From DATAGF01 sp963835685 (GTDB taxonomy: Bacteria > Actinomycetota > Thermoleophilia > Miltoncostaeales > Miltoncostaeaceae), in contig CAWIGI010000016.1 of assembly GCA_963835685.1 (NCBI GenBank), positions 62,001-126,000 of the forward strand: DNA of 64,000 nucleotides, read 5' to 3'. Shown here piece by piece: positions 38,291 through 49,248 of this stretch. The notes below the pieces were generated by a model. It was not told where the DNA came from, did no database searches, and saw only the letters and a list, made by a program, of their open reading frames with translations. Numbering within the stretch: position 1 is the stretch's first letter; each line of letters opens with the position of its first letter. The position numbers and the translations under genes were made by a program.

Positions 38291-38399
38291 CGGTCCGGCG
38301 GGGTGTCCACGGCCCCGATGATACTGGAGGCGCCCGGCCGCCCTGGCCCTTGGACCGGGGAGGGGGAGCGGCTCGTCGTCGCGCAGTGGGCGTCAACCG

Positions 38400-38803
38400 T
38401 CATGGCGACCAGGAAGACCCGGGTGTGGAAGGGCGGGCCCGCCGGCTCCAGCGAGGAGCGGCGCACACAGGACGCTCATCGATGGCGCTCTCCGGGATTC
38501 CCGAGGCGGCGAACAGGTAGAAGCCGTGCGGACGTGCACCTCGTGCTCACGGCCTTGAAACTCGACGATCGCAGCACGGCTTCCTGGCCGTGCCTCCCCC
38601 CAGTCGGTCGCGACACCAAGGTTGCCCTCCTCGGCGTCTTCGGTGGACGACCAACCAGGTCCGTTCCCACCGATCCCCTCGTACCAAAGGTCGCCGCTGC
38701 GAGAGCAATGTGCTTGGTAGGCGTACTGCGGATCGGTTCCGGATCCCAGAAGCACGATCGCCTCGTCCCCGGTCGGGGATATGACGATTCCCAGTGTGGG
38801 CAT
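38400..38803 (-). CDS. unknown protein, about 134 aa, frame broken
   Basis: The ATG at 38803 follows GAGGAG closely on the minus strand. The N-terminal sequence is MPTLGIVISPTGDEAIVLLG; AYQAHCSRSGDLWYEG and AAIVEFQGREHEVHV follow. After a one-base break near 38536 the sequence continues as FYLFAASGIPESAIDE, the more protein-like frame. A translation initiation further upstream (to 38911) is open but has no site. I do not recognise it. No signal peptide or membrane segment is seen. Confidence 0.5.
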
Positions 38804-39055
38804 GTGCTCCTCGGCGACGTCGCCGCGTGCCGCCGCCTCCGGGTCCGGAACGCCGTCCGCGCCATCCACGCGACAAGCGTACGTCCGACTCGGGGCGGTT
38901 GCGAGCGCCAACCGGAGCGCACGAGGCGGTCAAGAACGGGATGCGGCGGGCACGTCGGTTGACCGCAGGCCCTCGGGGCTCCGCGCAGTTGGCCGGACGG
39001 GCTCGGGGACTCACGGCGCCCGGGCCGATCCAACCTCGGTCGAGCCGGCTCCCGC

Positions 39056-39205
39056 TCAGACCCCCGGGCCCCCCTCCGCCGGCGGGTCCGAGCTCGGGAA
39101 GGTCTCCTTCAGGTCCTCGTCCCGGCGGTCGCGCTCGTCCTCGTCGGGCGGCCGCTCCGGCCGCTCGGGCTCCGGATCGCGACGGTCCGGTCGCGTCTCG
39201 CTCAC
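39056..39205 (-). CDS. 49-residue highly charged protein
   Basis: This short protein starts at a GTG with GAGGAGGGG just upstream. It is mostly Arg, Asp, Glu and Pro (PERPPDEDERDRRDE) and ends in DLKETFPSSDPPAEGG. A similar xETFPxSDPPA tail is known in many small bacterial proteins of unknown function. The strong ribosome site and clean stop support it. It is too short for routine gene callers. Confidence 0.6.
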   Translation of the reverse strand: MSETRPDRRDPEPERPERPPDEDERDRRDEDLKETFPSSDPPAEGGPGV

Positions 39206-39285
39206 AGCCCCTCCTCGTGTGGTCGCCTGGATCCTGCCCGGCCGCGGCGGTGGGAAACCCGGCGACCGCGGGTAAGGACGGTTGC

Positions 39286-39475
39286 ATGAGCACGCAACCC
39301 CTCCCCGATCCCGATCCCCGGGCCCGCCGTGGTGCCGGAGCCGACGCCGCCGGCGATCCCGGAGCCCACCCCTCCCGCCATCCCCGAGCCCACGCCCGAC
39401 CCGGTCCCCGAGCCGGTCCCCGGGCCGGCGCGCATCCCCGAGCCCTGGCCCCCGGACGACGCCGCCCGTCGTTGA
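39286..39475 (+). CDS. Pro/Glu-rich repeat peptide, frame broken
   Basis: An ATG after AAGGACGG opens STQPLPDPDP, and after a one-base break near 39315 the frame reads PEPTPPAIPEPTPPAIPEPT before WPPDDAARR and a TGA at 39473-39475. The span is one base over a multiple of three, so a single inserted base explains it. It would be a 62-residue Pro-Glu-rich peptide with two near-identical AIPEPTPP units. No signal or membrane segment is visible. The repeat could also be chance low-complexity DNA. Confidence 0.4.
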
Positions 39476-39508
39476 TACGCGGGCGCCGGGCCACTACGTT
39501 GACCGCCC

Positions 39509-40660
<1,152 letters not shown>

Positions 40661-40667
40661 GGGCCCG

Positions 40668-41376
40668 ATGGCGGGGGTCGTGACCTACGCCCTCATCCCC
40701 GGCGCCGGGGGCGCCGCGTGGTACTGGCACCGCGTCGAGGCGGAGCTGCGCCGCCGCGGCCGCGACGCCGTGGCGGTCGATCTTCCCGCCGACGACGATG
40801 CCGCCGGCCTCGCCGAGTACGCCGATGCCGTGGTCGCACGCCGTCCGCGGGCGGCAGGACGTCGTGCTCGTCGCCCAGTCGATGGCCGGGTTCAGCGCAC
40901 CCCTCGTCTGCGTGCGACGCCCCGTGTCGCTGCTCGTGCTCGTCAACGCGATGATCCCGGCGCCGGGCGAGACGGCCGGCGAGTGGTGGGAGAGCACGGG
41001 TCAGGCCGAGGCGATGCGCGAGAACGACCTGCGCGAAGGGCGCCCGCCCGATGTGGGCTTCGACGCGTTCACGTACTTCCTGCACGACCTCCCCCAGGAC
41101 GTCATCGCGGAGTCCGCCGCTCACCAGCGCGACCAGTCGGGCACCCCGTTCGGGCAGCCCTGGCCGCTCGGCGCGTGGCCCGAGGTTCCCACCCGGGTCC
41201 TGATCGGCCGGGACGACCGGTTCTTCCCGGCCGGATTCCAGCGACGGATCGCCGAGGAGCGGCTGGGCGTCACCCCCGACGAGATCGCCGGCGGCCACCT
41301 CGTCGCCCTGGGCCGCCCGGCCGAGGTCGCCGACCGGCTCGAGGCCTACCGCGCGGACGCCGCCGCCGCCGGGTAG
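40668..41376 (+). CDS. alpha/beta hydrolase, esterase-like, frame broken
   Basis: This alpha/beta hydrolase starts seven bases after the acyl-CoA dehydrogenase stop. The oxyanion segment LIPGAGGAAWYW is near the N-terminus, the nucleophile is in VAQSMAG, and the acid and histidine lie in LIGRDDRFFP and GGHLVAL. A one-base break near 40845 separates the first 58 residues from the rest. Total length is about 235 residues. It resembles small plant-type esterases (MES/HNL group). Confidence 0.78.
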
Positions 41377-41385
41377 CGTCTCGCC

Positions 41386-42091
41386 GTGGCCGTCCCCACG
41401 CTCTTCGTGACGGGCAGCGCCGAGCGCCTCGTGACCCCCGACCGCGTCGCGGTCTCGGTCGACGTCCAGACGCCGGTCCTCCGCTCCCCCCAGCAGGCCC
41501 TGACGGAGGCCGTCCAGGCGCGCCGCCGCCTGCTCGACCATCTCGAGCCCGCCCTGCCGGGGGCCGCGATCTCGGATGGGCGCGTCACCACCCGCGAGGA
41601 GACGCGGCGGGTCGAGGAGCACCTGGCGGGCCGCACCGAGACGCGGTGGGAGGTGGAGGGCTACACCGGCCTCTGCCGGGTCACCCTCGAGGACGGCGTC
41701 GCGCTGCGCCGCCGAGATCGTGGCCGCCGCCGGGGCCCACCCGGACGCCGCGAGGGTCGTGCCGCGCTTCGAGGTCGGGCCGGAGCTCGCGCGCAGCGTC
41801 CGGGACGAGCTCGAGCAGGAGGCCGTGCGCGACGCGCTCGCCCGCGCGGCGGCCCTGGCGGCCGCGGCCGGCATGGCCGTCGGGGGGATCCTCTCGATCG
41901 GCGAGGGCCCGCCGCCGGCTCCGCGCGACGAGGAGGAGGGGCTCTACGCGCGCTCGATGGCCGCGCCGATGTCGGCCGACGAGGTGGAGGAGGCCCTGGG
42001 CGAGCTCCGGCCGGAGCCCGAACGGCGGGCCGCGCACGTTCCCGTCCGCGTGGCGCTGCGCGACGGCGCCGCGAGCGACCCGCCGGCCTGA
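41386..42091 (+). CDS. SIMPL-domain (DUF541) protein, frame broken
   Basis: The protein of about 235 residues is a SIMPL/DUF541-type protein: LFVTGSAERLVTPDRVAVSV at the N-terminus, TREETRRVEEHLAGRTE and EVEGYTGLCRVTL in the middle, and ALARAAALAAAAGM later. A one-base break near 41705 divides it. Family members are usually periplasmic, but no signal peptide is visible here. The GTG start lies ten bases after the hydrolase stop, so the three genes from 39509 look like one transcript. Confidence 0.72.
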
Positions 42092-42147
42092 GCGACGCGG
42101 CAACACCCCGGCAGCGGTTCTGGCGCAGGCGGCCGGGGGAGGTCGAC

Positions 42148-42657
42148 ATGCGCATCCGGCTGCTGCGCATCGAGGACCTGTTCCGGCCGCCCGAGCTCGA
42201 CCCCTTCCGGCCCGAGCACGCGGGCTACGACGAGCGGTCCGGGGTGGACCAGATGCTCGCCGCGCTGAGGCTGGCCAGGCCCGACGCGGCCGCGACGGTG
42301 ACGATCGAGCTGCCGGACGAGGAGCTGCCGCCGGACGCGCAGGAGCGGGCGCGTTCCGCCATCGACCGCTACTGCCGGCGCAAGATCGACCTGATCGACG
42401 ACGAGATCGAGGACACCCGGCGCTTCGGGGTCCGCGCGCTGCTCTGGGGCTTCCTGGCGGTCGTCGTCCTGAACGGCATCGCGAGCGCCTTCGACGACGA
42501 CTGGGACCCCATCGCCCAGGGGCTCTCCGTCGCCTCGTGGGTGATCCTGTGGGTGCCGGTGAACCTGCTGGTCTACGACCTCTTCTACTACCGGCGCGAC
42601 CGGCGGGCGTACCGGGCCCTGATCGACGCGCCGCTGACCCTCGTGGCGGAGCGCTAG
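42148..42657 (+). CDS. unknown two-TM membrane protein
   Basis: The 169-residue protein starts at an ATG after GGGGGAGG. The N-terminal half is acidic and soluble (ELPDEELPPDAQERA). Two membrane segments follow: ALLWGFLAVVVLNGIASAF and GLSVASWVILWVPVNLLVYD. YYRRDRRAYR is a basic cytoplasmic tail start. The family is not recognised. Its TAG shares bases with the convergent TAG of the next gene (CTAG). Confidence 0.7.
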   Translation: MRIRLLRIEDLFRPPELDPFRPEHAGYDERSGVDQMLAALRLARPDAAATVTIELPDEELPPDAQERARSAIDRYCRRKIDLIDDEIEDTRRFGVRALLWGFLAVVVLNGIASAFDDDWDPIAQGLSVASWVILWVPVNLLVYDLFYYRRDRRAYRALIDAPLTLVAER

Positions 42658-43416
42658 GTCTGAGGGGTCAGCGACCGAAGCGTCTGCTCGGCCGTGATGT
42701 CGAAGTCGGTGGGGCCGTCGAGCGTCGACTCGATCTCGTACTTGACCAGCAGGCCCGAGCTCGGCGCGTACCAGAACGTCTCGATGCGCCGGCCGGTGTA
42801 CTCGCCGGTGATGTCCTGGCGGTGACTCGATGACGAAGGCGTTGACGGGGCGCCCGCCCACCTGGACCGGCTCGCGGCGCAGGACCTCGCTCTCGATCTG
42901 CAACTCGAGGTCCCCGGCGGTGAAGGCGCCGCCCCATGCCTCGCCGACCTTCGGGGCCGCGGGGAAGCGCAGCAGCGGCGGCGTCCACTCGCGGTCGCGG
43001 GTCGTGGTGCTCAGCGGCGTGTCCACCACGGTCCGGGCGAAGGTCACGAACGCGCCCGCCGGGCGAAGGTCGTAGCGCGACAGCTCGGTGTGGCCGTCGG
43101 AGTAGCGCAGGTCGGTCTCGTAGCCGCCGTCGAGGTGGCGCACGAGCATCGGCGCGACGGCGGGCAGCCCGCGGTCGATGCTGACCGGGCCGCGGGCGAG
43201 CTGCTCGGAGCCGGTCACGTCGTACTCGTAGACGCCGGGCGCCGGGAGGCCCGGCCTGGCCTGGCCGGGGGTCGGGCTCTCGCGGTACTCGGCCAGGGCG
43301 TCGGAGGCCGTCACCGGCTCGGTGTCGTCGAGCGTGCGCCAGAAGAGGAACCCGCCGACGACGAGCGCGACGATCAGGACGCCGACGCCGATCAGGATGT
43401 AGCCCTTCCGGCTCAC
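42654..43416 (-). CDS. membrane-anchored beta-rich protein, frame broken
   Basis: The GTG at 43416 opens a short cytoplasmic start (SRKGY) and one membrane segment (ILIGVGVLIVALVVGGFLFW), so the rest is external. The external part is beta-rich: YEYDVTGSEQLARGPVSIDR, WTPPLLRFPAAPKVGEAWGG, and after a one-base break near 42828, TGEYTGRRIETFWYAPSSG. The C-terminal part resembles DUF3108-type periplasmic proteins by pattern only. No ribosome site is obvious at the start. About 253 residues when joined. Confidence 0.68.
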
Positions 43417-43447
43417 GGAGAGAGGGTGGCAAAGCCGCACGGGGATG

Positions 43448-43473
43448 TCAACCGAACGTTCGTTTGATACGGT
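43448..43473 (+). promoter_or_regulatory. TetR-type operator and -10 element before MBL hydrolase
   Basis: A 20-base imperfect inverted repeat (43448-43467) has the perfect centre CGAACGTTCG. Its right part AACGTTCGTTTGA is identical to the site in front of the tetR-fad operon (read on the minus strand there). A TANNNT element TACGGT follows at 43468-43473, seven bases before the GTG at 43481, the spacing of leaderless transcripts. Repressor binding would block the promoter. Confidence 0.65.
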
Positions 43474-43480
43474 CGGCCTC

Positions 43481-44431
43481 GTGAGGCCCGCGACCGCCGA
43501 GGTGCTCCCCGGCATCCGCCGGATCACCTTCGCGGAGGTGCCCGGCGCCGGCCACGTCCACTGCTACCTCCTCCGCGGGGGGACGGGCTGGACGCTCGTG
43601 GACACGGGCCTCGGCGTCCCCGGCGCGGGCGCGGTGTGGCGGCAGGTGGTCGGCGGCCTCGACGCGCCCCTCGAGCGCGTGGTCATCACCCACCTGCACG
43701 TCGACCACATCGGCGCTTCGGCCGACGTCGCGCCATTGAGCCGGGGCCCGGTCCTCCAGGGCCGGCTGGACCGCGAGCAGACCGCCGCGGCCTACGACGA
43801 GGCCTGGGCCGGCGCGCTGGCCCGCCACTTCCTGGCCCACGGTCTCCCGGACGATGAGGCCTCGGCGGTCGAGGACTCCTGGCGCGCGCTCGCGGCGCTC
43901 GCGCACACGGCGCCGACGGAGCCGCTCGACGCCGGCGACCGCGTCAACGGCTGGGAGGTCGTGGCGCTGCCCGGCCACGCCGACGGCCACATCGGCCTGC
44001 TGCGCGACGGGATCCTGGTGAGCGGCGACGCGCTGCTGCCGGACATCAGCCCCACGATCGGCGTCTGGCCGGGCTGCGACCCCGACCCGCTCGCCGCCTA
44101 CCTCGCGACCCTCGACCGGCTTGTCGCGATGGCGCCGCGGGTCGTGCTGCCCGGCCACGGCGAGCCGGTCACCGACCCCGCCGGACGCGCCCGGCAGACG
44201 CGCGACCACCACCGCGACCGCCTCGACCGGGCCGAGGCCGCCCTCGGCCCGACGCCGCGCACGGCCTACGAGGTGTCGCGCGACCTGTGGCCGGACGAGC
44301 TCGACCCGGGGCAGCGCTCGTTCGCCGTCGCCGAGTCGATCGCCCACCTGCGGCGGCTGGTGGGCGAGGGGCGCGCGGCGGAGTCGTCGGCGGGCGGCCG
44401 CCGGGCGTTCAGCGAGCGCCTCGTGGACTGA
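43481..44431 (+). CDS. MBL-fold metallo-hydrolase
   Basis: The 316-residue protein has a metallo-beta-lactamase fold. The metal motif is THLHVDHIG (HxHxDH) near residue 76, followed by ALPGHADGHIG, ILVSGDALLPD and VLPGHGEPV, which complete the dinuclear site. It resembles glyoxalase II-like hydrolases. The GTG at 43481 is preferred because the operator lies before it and a -10 element sits seven bases upstream; an ATG at 43445 is in frame but lies upstream of the operator. Sharing the fad operator suggests a thioesterase or lactonase role in acid catabolism; this is inference. Confidence 0.82.
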   Translation: MRPATAEVLPGIRRITFAEVPGAGHVHCYLLRGGTGWTLVDTGLGVPGAGAVWRQVVGGLDAPLERVVITHLHVDHIGASADVAPLSRGPVLQGRLDREQTAAAYDEAWAGALARHFLAHGLPDDEASAVEDSWRALAALAHTAPTEPLDAGDRVNGWEVVALPGHADGHIGLLRDGILVSGDALLPDISPTIGVWPGCDPDPLAAYLATLDRLVAMAPRVVLPGHGEPVTDPAGRARQTRDHHRDRLDRAEAALGPTPRTAYEVSRDLWPDELDPGQRSFAVAESIAHLRRLVGEGRAAESSAGGRRAFSERLVD

Positions 44432-44524
44432 GTCGAGGTCTCGGGGCCTCTTTCCCGGCGCCCCGCCCCGGCGAAGCCGTGCGCCGGTCTGCCGGAGGGC
44501 CCGGGGTAGGGCCCGGAGGCGCGC

Positions 44525-44549
44525 ATGACCGCCCGCGAGAGGCGGTCAT
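44525..44549 (-). terminator. hairpin at end of fad operon
   Basis: A perfect 9-bp stem ATGACCGCC/GGCGGTCAT with a 7-base loop covers the stop codon of the acyl-CoA ligase gene. There is no T run, so termination is only possible, in the style seen in high-GC actinobacteria. The region is between two convergent genes. Confidence 0.45.
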
Positions 44550-46246
44550 CCGCTCTGGAGCTCCCGGCGCAGCACCTTGCCGATGAAGGTCACCGGCAGC
44601 TCGTCGCGCAGCTCCAGCCGCCGCGGCACCTTGTAGCGGGCGAGGCTCTCCGAGCAGTGCGCGATCAGCTCGTCGGCGCTCGCCACCGCCCCCGGGCGCA
44701 GCGTGACGAACGCCCGCGGCACCTCCCCCATGCGCTCGTCGGCCATCGCGACGACGGCCGCCTGGTCGACCGCCGGGTGAGCGGTCAACACCTCCTCGAC
44801 CTCGCGCGGGTACACGTTGAGGCCGCCGACGAGGATCAGGTCCTTGAGCCGGTCGACGATGCGGAAGTAGCCGTCCTCGTCGACCGTCGCGACGTCGCCG
44901 GTGGCGAGCCAGCCGTCGCGCAGGACGGCGGCGGTCTCCTCGGGCCGGCCCCAGTAACCGTCCATCACCTGCGGCCCGCGCACGTGCAGCTCGCCCGGCT
45001 CGCCCGGCTCCACCTGCCGGGTCCGGGTCTCGAGGTCGAGGATGCGGGCGTCGGTCGAGGGGAACGGCAGCCCGATCGAACCGGAGCGCCGCTCGCCCTC
45101 GAGCGGGTTGCAGTGGGTCACCGGGCTGGCCTCGCTGAGCCCGTAGCCCTCCACCATGCGGGCGCCGGTGACGGCCTCGAAGCGCTGCTGCAGGTCCGGT
45201 GGCAGCGGCGCCGCGCCGCTCACGCAGCACTCGATCGAGGTCAGGTCGTACCGTCCCGCGCGGGGGTGGTCGGCGACCGCCGCGTACATGACCGGCGCGC
45301 CGGGGAAGAAGCGCGGCCGTGCCTTGGCCGCGGTCTTCAGCACCTGCCCGGCGTCGAAGCGGGGCAGCATCACCTGGGTCATGCCGCCGATCAGCGAGAA
45401 GCTCATCGCGACCGTGAGGCCGTAGATGTGGAAGTAGGGAAGGGCGCTGAGCATCGCGTCGCCGGGCCGGGGCTCCACCTCCAGCCACGCCCTGACCTGA
45501 GCGGCGTTGGCCAGCAGGTTGCGGTGGGTGAGGGTGGCGAACTTGGGCAGCCCCGTCGTGCCGCCGGTCGGCTGCAGCAGGGCCGCGTCCTCGCTGCGGG
45601 CGGCGGACTCGACCGGCCCGCCCGGGGTGCGCGCCAGGAGCGCCGGCAGCGCGGGCGTCGCCGTGGCGTCCTCCACCGGCCTCCAGCGCTTCTCGCGCCG
45701 GGCCTTGAGCGGGTAGAGCCACCGGATCGGCGCCGGCAGCATCTGGTGGATGCCGACGCAGACGATCGGTGCCGCCGCGTCCTCCGCCCCGAGCCCCGCC
45801 CGTGCGGCGGCCACGCGGGGATGGACCAGGTCGAGCGCCACCGAGAACGACGGCGCCGTCTGCGCCATCAGCCCGGCCAGCTCGTGCTCGGTGTAGAGCG
45901 GGTTCATCGGCACCGCGATGCCGCCCGCCCGCATGGTGCCGAGCAGCGCGACGACGAAGGCCGGGCAGGTCGGCAGGTGCAGGCTCACCCGCTGGCCGCC
46001 GCGCAGGCCCAGGCCGGTCAGCGCCCGCGCGAAGCGATCGATCTCGTCATCGAGCTCCGCGAAGGTGGTGCGGGCGCCGAGGAAGTCGAGCGCCACCGCG
46101 CCGGGGGCGCGCTGCGCCGCGCGCCGGGTGAGGGCGTCCAGGGTCCCGCCGGGGACCTCGATCTCGGCGGGGACGCCCTCGTCGTAGCGCGCCAGCCAGG
46201 GGCGCGCGGCGCTCGGCCGGCCCGGCTCGCTACGCGGGGTAGCCAC
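44546..46246 (-). CDS. fadD: long-chain acyl-CoA ligase
   Basis: The 566-residue AMP-forming ligase activates fatty acids as CoA thioesters. The AMP-binding motif LLQPTGGTTGLPKFA is near residue 215, the acyl pocket motif GYGLSEASPV lies near residue 350, and the hinge and lysine regions read GWLATGDVATVDEDGYFRIV and FIGKVLRRELQ (catalytic Lys). The GTG start overlaps the end of the acyl-CoA dehydrogenase gene by 17 bases. It is the last gene of the tetR-fad operon. Chain-length preference cannot be told. Confidence 0.9.
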   Translation of the reverse strand: MATPRSEPGRPSAARPWLARYDEGVPAEIEVPGGTLDALTRRAAQRAPGAVALDFLGARTTFAELDDEIDRFARALTGLGLRGGQRVSLHLPTCPAFVVALLGTMRAGGIAVPMNPLYTEHELAGLMAQTAPSFSVALDLVHPRVAAARAGLGAEDAAAPIVCVGIHQMLPAPIRWLYPLKARREKRWRPVEDATATPALPALLARTPGGPVESAARSEDAALLQPTGGTTGLPKFATLTHRNLLANAAQVRAWLEVEPRPGDAMLSALPYFHIYGLTVAMSFSLIGGMTQVMLPRFDAGQVLKTAAKARPRFFPGAPVMYAAVADHPRAGRYDLTSIECCVSGAAPLPPDLQQRFEAVTGARMVEGYGLSEASPVTHCNPLEGERRSGSIGLPFPSTDARILDLETRTRQVEPGEPGELHVRGPQVMDGYWGRPEETAAVLRDGWLATGDVATVDEDGYFRIVDRLKDLILVGGLNVYPREVEEVLTAHPAVDQAAVVAMADERMGEVPRAFVTLRPGAVASADELIAHCSESLARYKVPRRLELRDELPVTFIGKVLRRELQSG

Positions 46247-48000
46247 CGGCCGCCACCACCCGCTCCGCGACCCGCCGCACCAGGGCGACGCGGTCGACGG
46301 GGTCGGTCCGCATGATGCGGCGCACGCCCGACTGGAGCATGCGCGCCTCGTCGCCCTCGGCCAGCGCGCCGGCCAGCGCCCGCGCCCGCGCGTCGATCGC
46401 GGCCGCCCGCTCGTGGACGACGACGCGCGCGAGGTCGGCGTGGGTCTCCGCGTCGTCGCGGCCGGCCGCCGCCTGGGCGCGCAGCAGCGCGCTCTCGGCG
46501 GCGAGGAGGTCGATGGAGAGGTCGGCGAGGTCGGCGAGCACCTCCTGCTGCTCCTCGAGCCCGGTGCCGAAGCGCTGGAACGCGGCGCCGGCGCAGAGCA
46601 GCGCGACGGTGCGCGCCCCGGCCACGAGGGCCGCCTCGGCGGCCAGGGGGCCGTCGGCCGGCGGGTCGTCGTCGGCGCCGCCGCCCAGCAGGGCCTCGGC
46701 GGCCCGCTTGGCCGGGCCGAGCAGGTCGAGCCGGCCCTGCATCGCGCGCTTGACGAGCGTCCCGGGCACGAGCAGCCGGTTGATCTCGTTGGTGCCCTCC
46801 CAGATGCGGTTGATGCGCGCGTCGCGGTAGGCGCGCTCGGCCGGGAACTCGGCCGTGTAGCCGTAGCCGCCGTGGACCTGGACGAGCTCGTCGAACGGTC
46901 CAGTCGAGCTCCTCGCTGCCCAGCACCTTGGCGATCGAGCACTCGACGGCGTACTCCTCGAGGGCCGCGCGGAAGGCCTCGCTGCCCGCCTCGTCGCCCG
47001 CGGCCTCCAGGCGCGCGTCGAGCATGCCCGCGATGCGGTAGGTGACCGACTCGACGGCGTAGGTGCGGCTCGCCATCCCGGCGAGCTTGGCCGCGACCAG
47101 GGGGAACTCGACGATCGGCCGCCCGAAGGCCTCGCGCTGCCGCGCGTAGGCCAGCGCCTGCTCCAGGGACCGCTTCATCCCGCCCAGCGCCGCCGCCGCC
47201 AGCTTGAAGCGGCCCACGTTGAGGATGTTGAACGCGATCTTGTGGCCCTCGCCCGGCACGCCGAGCAGCGCGTCGCCCGGGACGACGACCCCGTCGAGCA
47301 CCACCGGGCAGGTGGAGCTGCCCTTGATGCCCATCTTGTGCTCCTCGGCGCCGACGGTCAGGCCGGGCGAGTCGCGCTCCACGAGGAAGGCCGCGATGCC
47401 GCCGTCCTCGAGCTTCGCGTAGAGCGTGAAGAGGTCGGCGAAGCCGGCGTTGGTGATGAACTGCTTGGCGCCGTCGAGGCGGTAGCCGCCGTCGGGCATG
47501 CTGGTGGCCGTCGTGCGCATGGCGCGGGCGTCGGACCCGGAGCCGGGCTCGGTGAGCGCGTACGCCCCGACCGTGGTGCCGGCCGCCAGGCCGGGCAGGT
47601 AGCGGGCGCGCTGCTCCTCCGTGCCGAAGAAGACGAGCGGAAGCGTGCCGATGCCCGCGTGGGCGAGGTAGGTCACCGCGAACGAGTCGGCCGCCGACAG
47701 CGACTCGCTGACGATCACCGAGGTCACGGTGTCCAGCCCCGCGCCGCCGTGGGCCTCCGGCACCTCGACGCCCACGTAGCCGTCGGCGCCCAGCCGCGCG
47801 AGCAGCTCGCGGTGGGTCGCGTAGTCCTGGCCCTCGACCGCGTCCGCCGCGGGGGCCACCTGGGTCGCCACGAACTGGCGCACGGCCTCGCCGATGGCCC
47901 GGTGCTCCTCGCTCAGGCGCTCGGGGGTGAAGACCGCCTCGGGCGGCGTCGCGGCGACGAGGAACGCGCCGCCGGCCGGCATGGTCTCGGTCGTGGTCAT
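46230..48000 (-). CDS. fadE: acyl-CoA dehydrogenase, frame broken
   Basis: This acyl-CoA dehydrogenase is of the longer type with a C-terminal helical extension (about 590 residues). YALTEPGSGSDARAM and QFITNAGFADLFTLYAK are FAD and substrate regions, and EEHKMGIKGSSTCPVVLDGV is family sequence. A one-base break near 46900 precedes the catalytic region YGYTAEFPAERAYRDARIN and IWEGTNEIN. The ATG overlaps the thiolase stop (ATGA). It carries out the first oxidation step; electrons go to ETF and the ETF-QO. Confidence 0.88.
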
Positions 48001-49229
48001 GCGGCCACCTCCATCCGCTCGATGTGCTCCGCGGCGACGGCGGGCTGGCGCCCCCCGAGCCACTCGATGACGCCGGCGGCGCCCTGCCCGCCCCCGACGC
48101 ACATGGTCACGAGGCCGTAGCGCTCCTCGCGCCGGGCGAGCTCCGACAGCAGCTGCACGGTGAGCTTCGCCCCCGTGGCGCCGAGGGGGTGTCCCAGCGC
48201 GATCGCGCCGCCGTTGACGTTGACGCGCTCCTCGTCCATGGCCAGCCGCCGCACGACGGGGATCACCTGGGCGGCGAAGGCCTCGTTGAGCTCGATCACG
48301 CCGATGTCGTCGAGCGAGAGCCCGGCCTTCGCGAGCGCCTTGGGCACCGCGTCGATCGGGCCGATGCCCATGACCTCGGGCGCCACGCCGGCCGCCGCGA
48401 ACGACACGAGGCGCCCCATCGGCTCCAGGCCGAGCTTGGCGGCCCGCGCGGCATCCATCACCACCATCGCGGCCGCTCCGTCGCTCATCTGGGAGCTGTT
48501 GCCCGCCGTCACGGTGCCGGTGCGGTCGAAGGCCGGCTGCAGCGCGGCCATGCGCTCCTCGTCGGTGTCGCGGCGGATGCCCTCGTCGGCGTCGAAGCGC
48601 ACGAGGTCAACGTGGGGCTGCCCGTCCTCGACCACCGTGCGCTCCACCTCGACGGGGACGATCTCGTCGCGGAAGAGCCCGGCGTCCTGGGCGGCGGCGG
48701 CGCGCTGGTGGCTGCGCAGCCCCCAGGCGTCCTGAGCCTCGCGATCGACGTTCTCGCGCCGCGCGACCTCCTCGCCGGTGAGGCCCATTCCCAGGTAGAC
48801 CTGAGGCCAGCGGTCGGCGAGGCCCGGGTTGGGCGAGTAGTGCCAGCCGATCATCGGCACCGCGCTCATCGACTCGACGCCGCCGGTCACGACGACATCG
48901 GTGACGCCGGTGACGACGGACTGGTGCGCCAGCGCGAGCGCCTGCAGCCCGGAGGCGCAGAGGCGGCTCACGGTCATCCCGGCGGTCGAGACCGGCAGGC
49001 CGGCGCCGAGGGCCACCTGGCGGGCGACGTTCAGCCCCTGGCCGCCCTCCTGCATCGCGCAGCCGAGGATCACGTCCTCGACCTCGGCGGGCTCGACGCC
49101 GGGCGCGCGCGCGAGCGCCTCGCGCACCGCGGCCATCCCGAGCGTGTCGGGCGGCGTCTCGGCCAGCTGGCCGCGCGGGGCACGCCCGACGGCGGTCCGC
49201 ACGGCGCTCACGATCACGGCGTCTCGCAT
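47997..49229 (-). CDS. fadA: acetyl-CoA acyltransferase (thiolase)
   Basis: The 410-residue thiolase cleaves 3-ketoacyl-CoA to acetyl-CoA and a shortened acyl-CoA. The nucleophilic Cys is in SRLCASGLQAL near residue 90. The base residues are in IALGHPLGATGAK (His) and TMCVGGGQGAA (Cys). ELNEAFAAQ is family sequence. It lies 19 bases downstream of the bifunctional enzyme and overlaps the next gene by four bases. Degradative rather than biosynthetic use follows from the operon. Confidence 0.92.
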   Translation of the reverse strand: MRDAVIVSAVRTAVGRAPRGQLAETPPDTLGMAAVREALARAPGVEPAEVEDVILGCAMQEGGQGLNVARQVALGAGLPVSTAGMTVSRLCASGLQALALAHQSVVTGVTDVVVTGGVESMSAVPMIGWHYSPNPGLADRWPQVYLGMGLTGEEVARRENVDREAQDAWGLRSHQRAAAAQDAGLFRDEIVPVEVERTVVEDGQPHVDLVRFDADEGIRRDTDEERMAALQPAFDRTGTVTAGNSSQMSDGAAAMVVMDAARAAKLGLEPMGRLVSFAAAGVAPEVMGIGPIDAVPKALAKAGLSLDDIGVIELNEAFAAQVIPVVRRLAMDEERVNVNGGAIALGHPLGATGAKLTVQLLSELARREERYGLVTMCVGGGQGAAGVIEWLGGRQPAVAAEHIERMEVAA

Positions 49230-49248
49230 CCGGTCGTCTCCTCGTCGC

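Noticed and set aside
36264..38396. Single minus-strand frame across the CorC gene and the PfkB end
   Set aside because: Only a short middle part matches CorC sequence; the rest is low-complexity Arg/Ala/Gly. The true gene uses three frames joined by indels.
44470..44520. GC-rich repeated GGGCCCGG segments between convergent genes
   Set aside because: They can form several weak hairpins, but none with a T run or clear symmetry beyond base composition. I kept only the perfect 9-bp hairpin at 44525.
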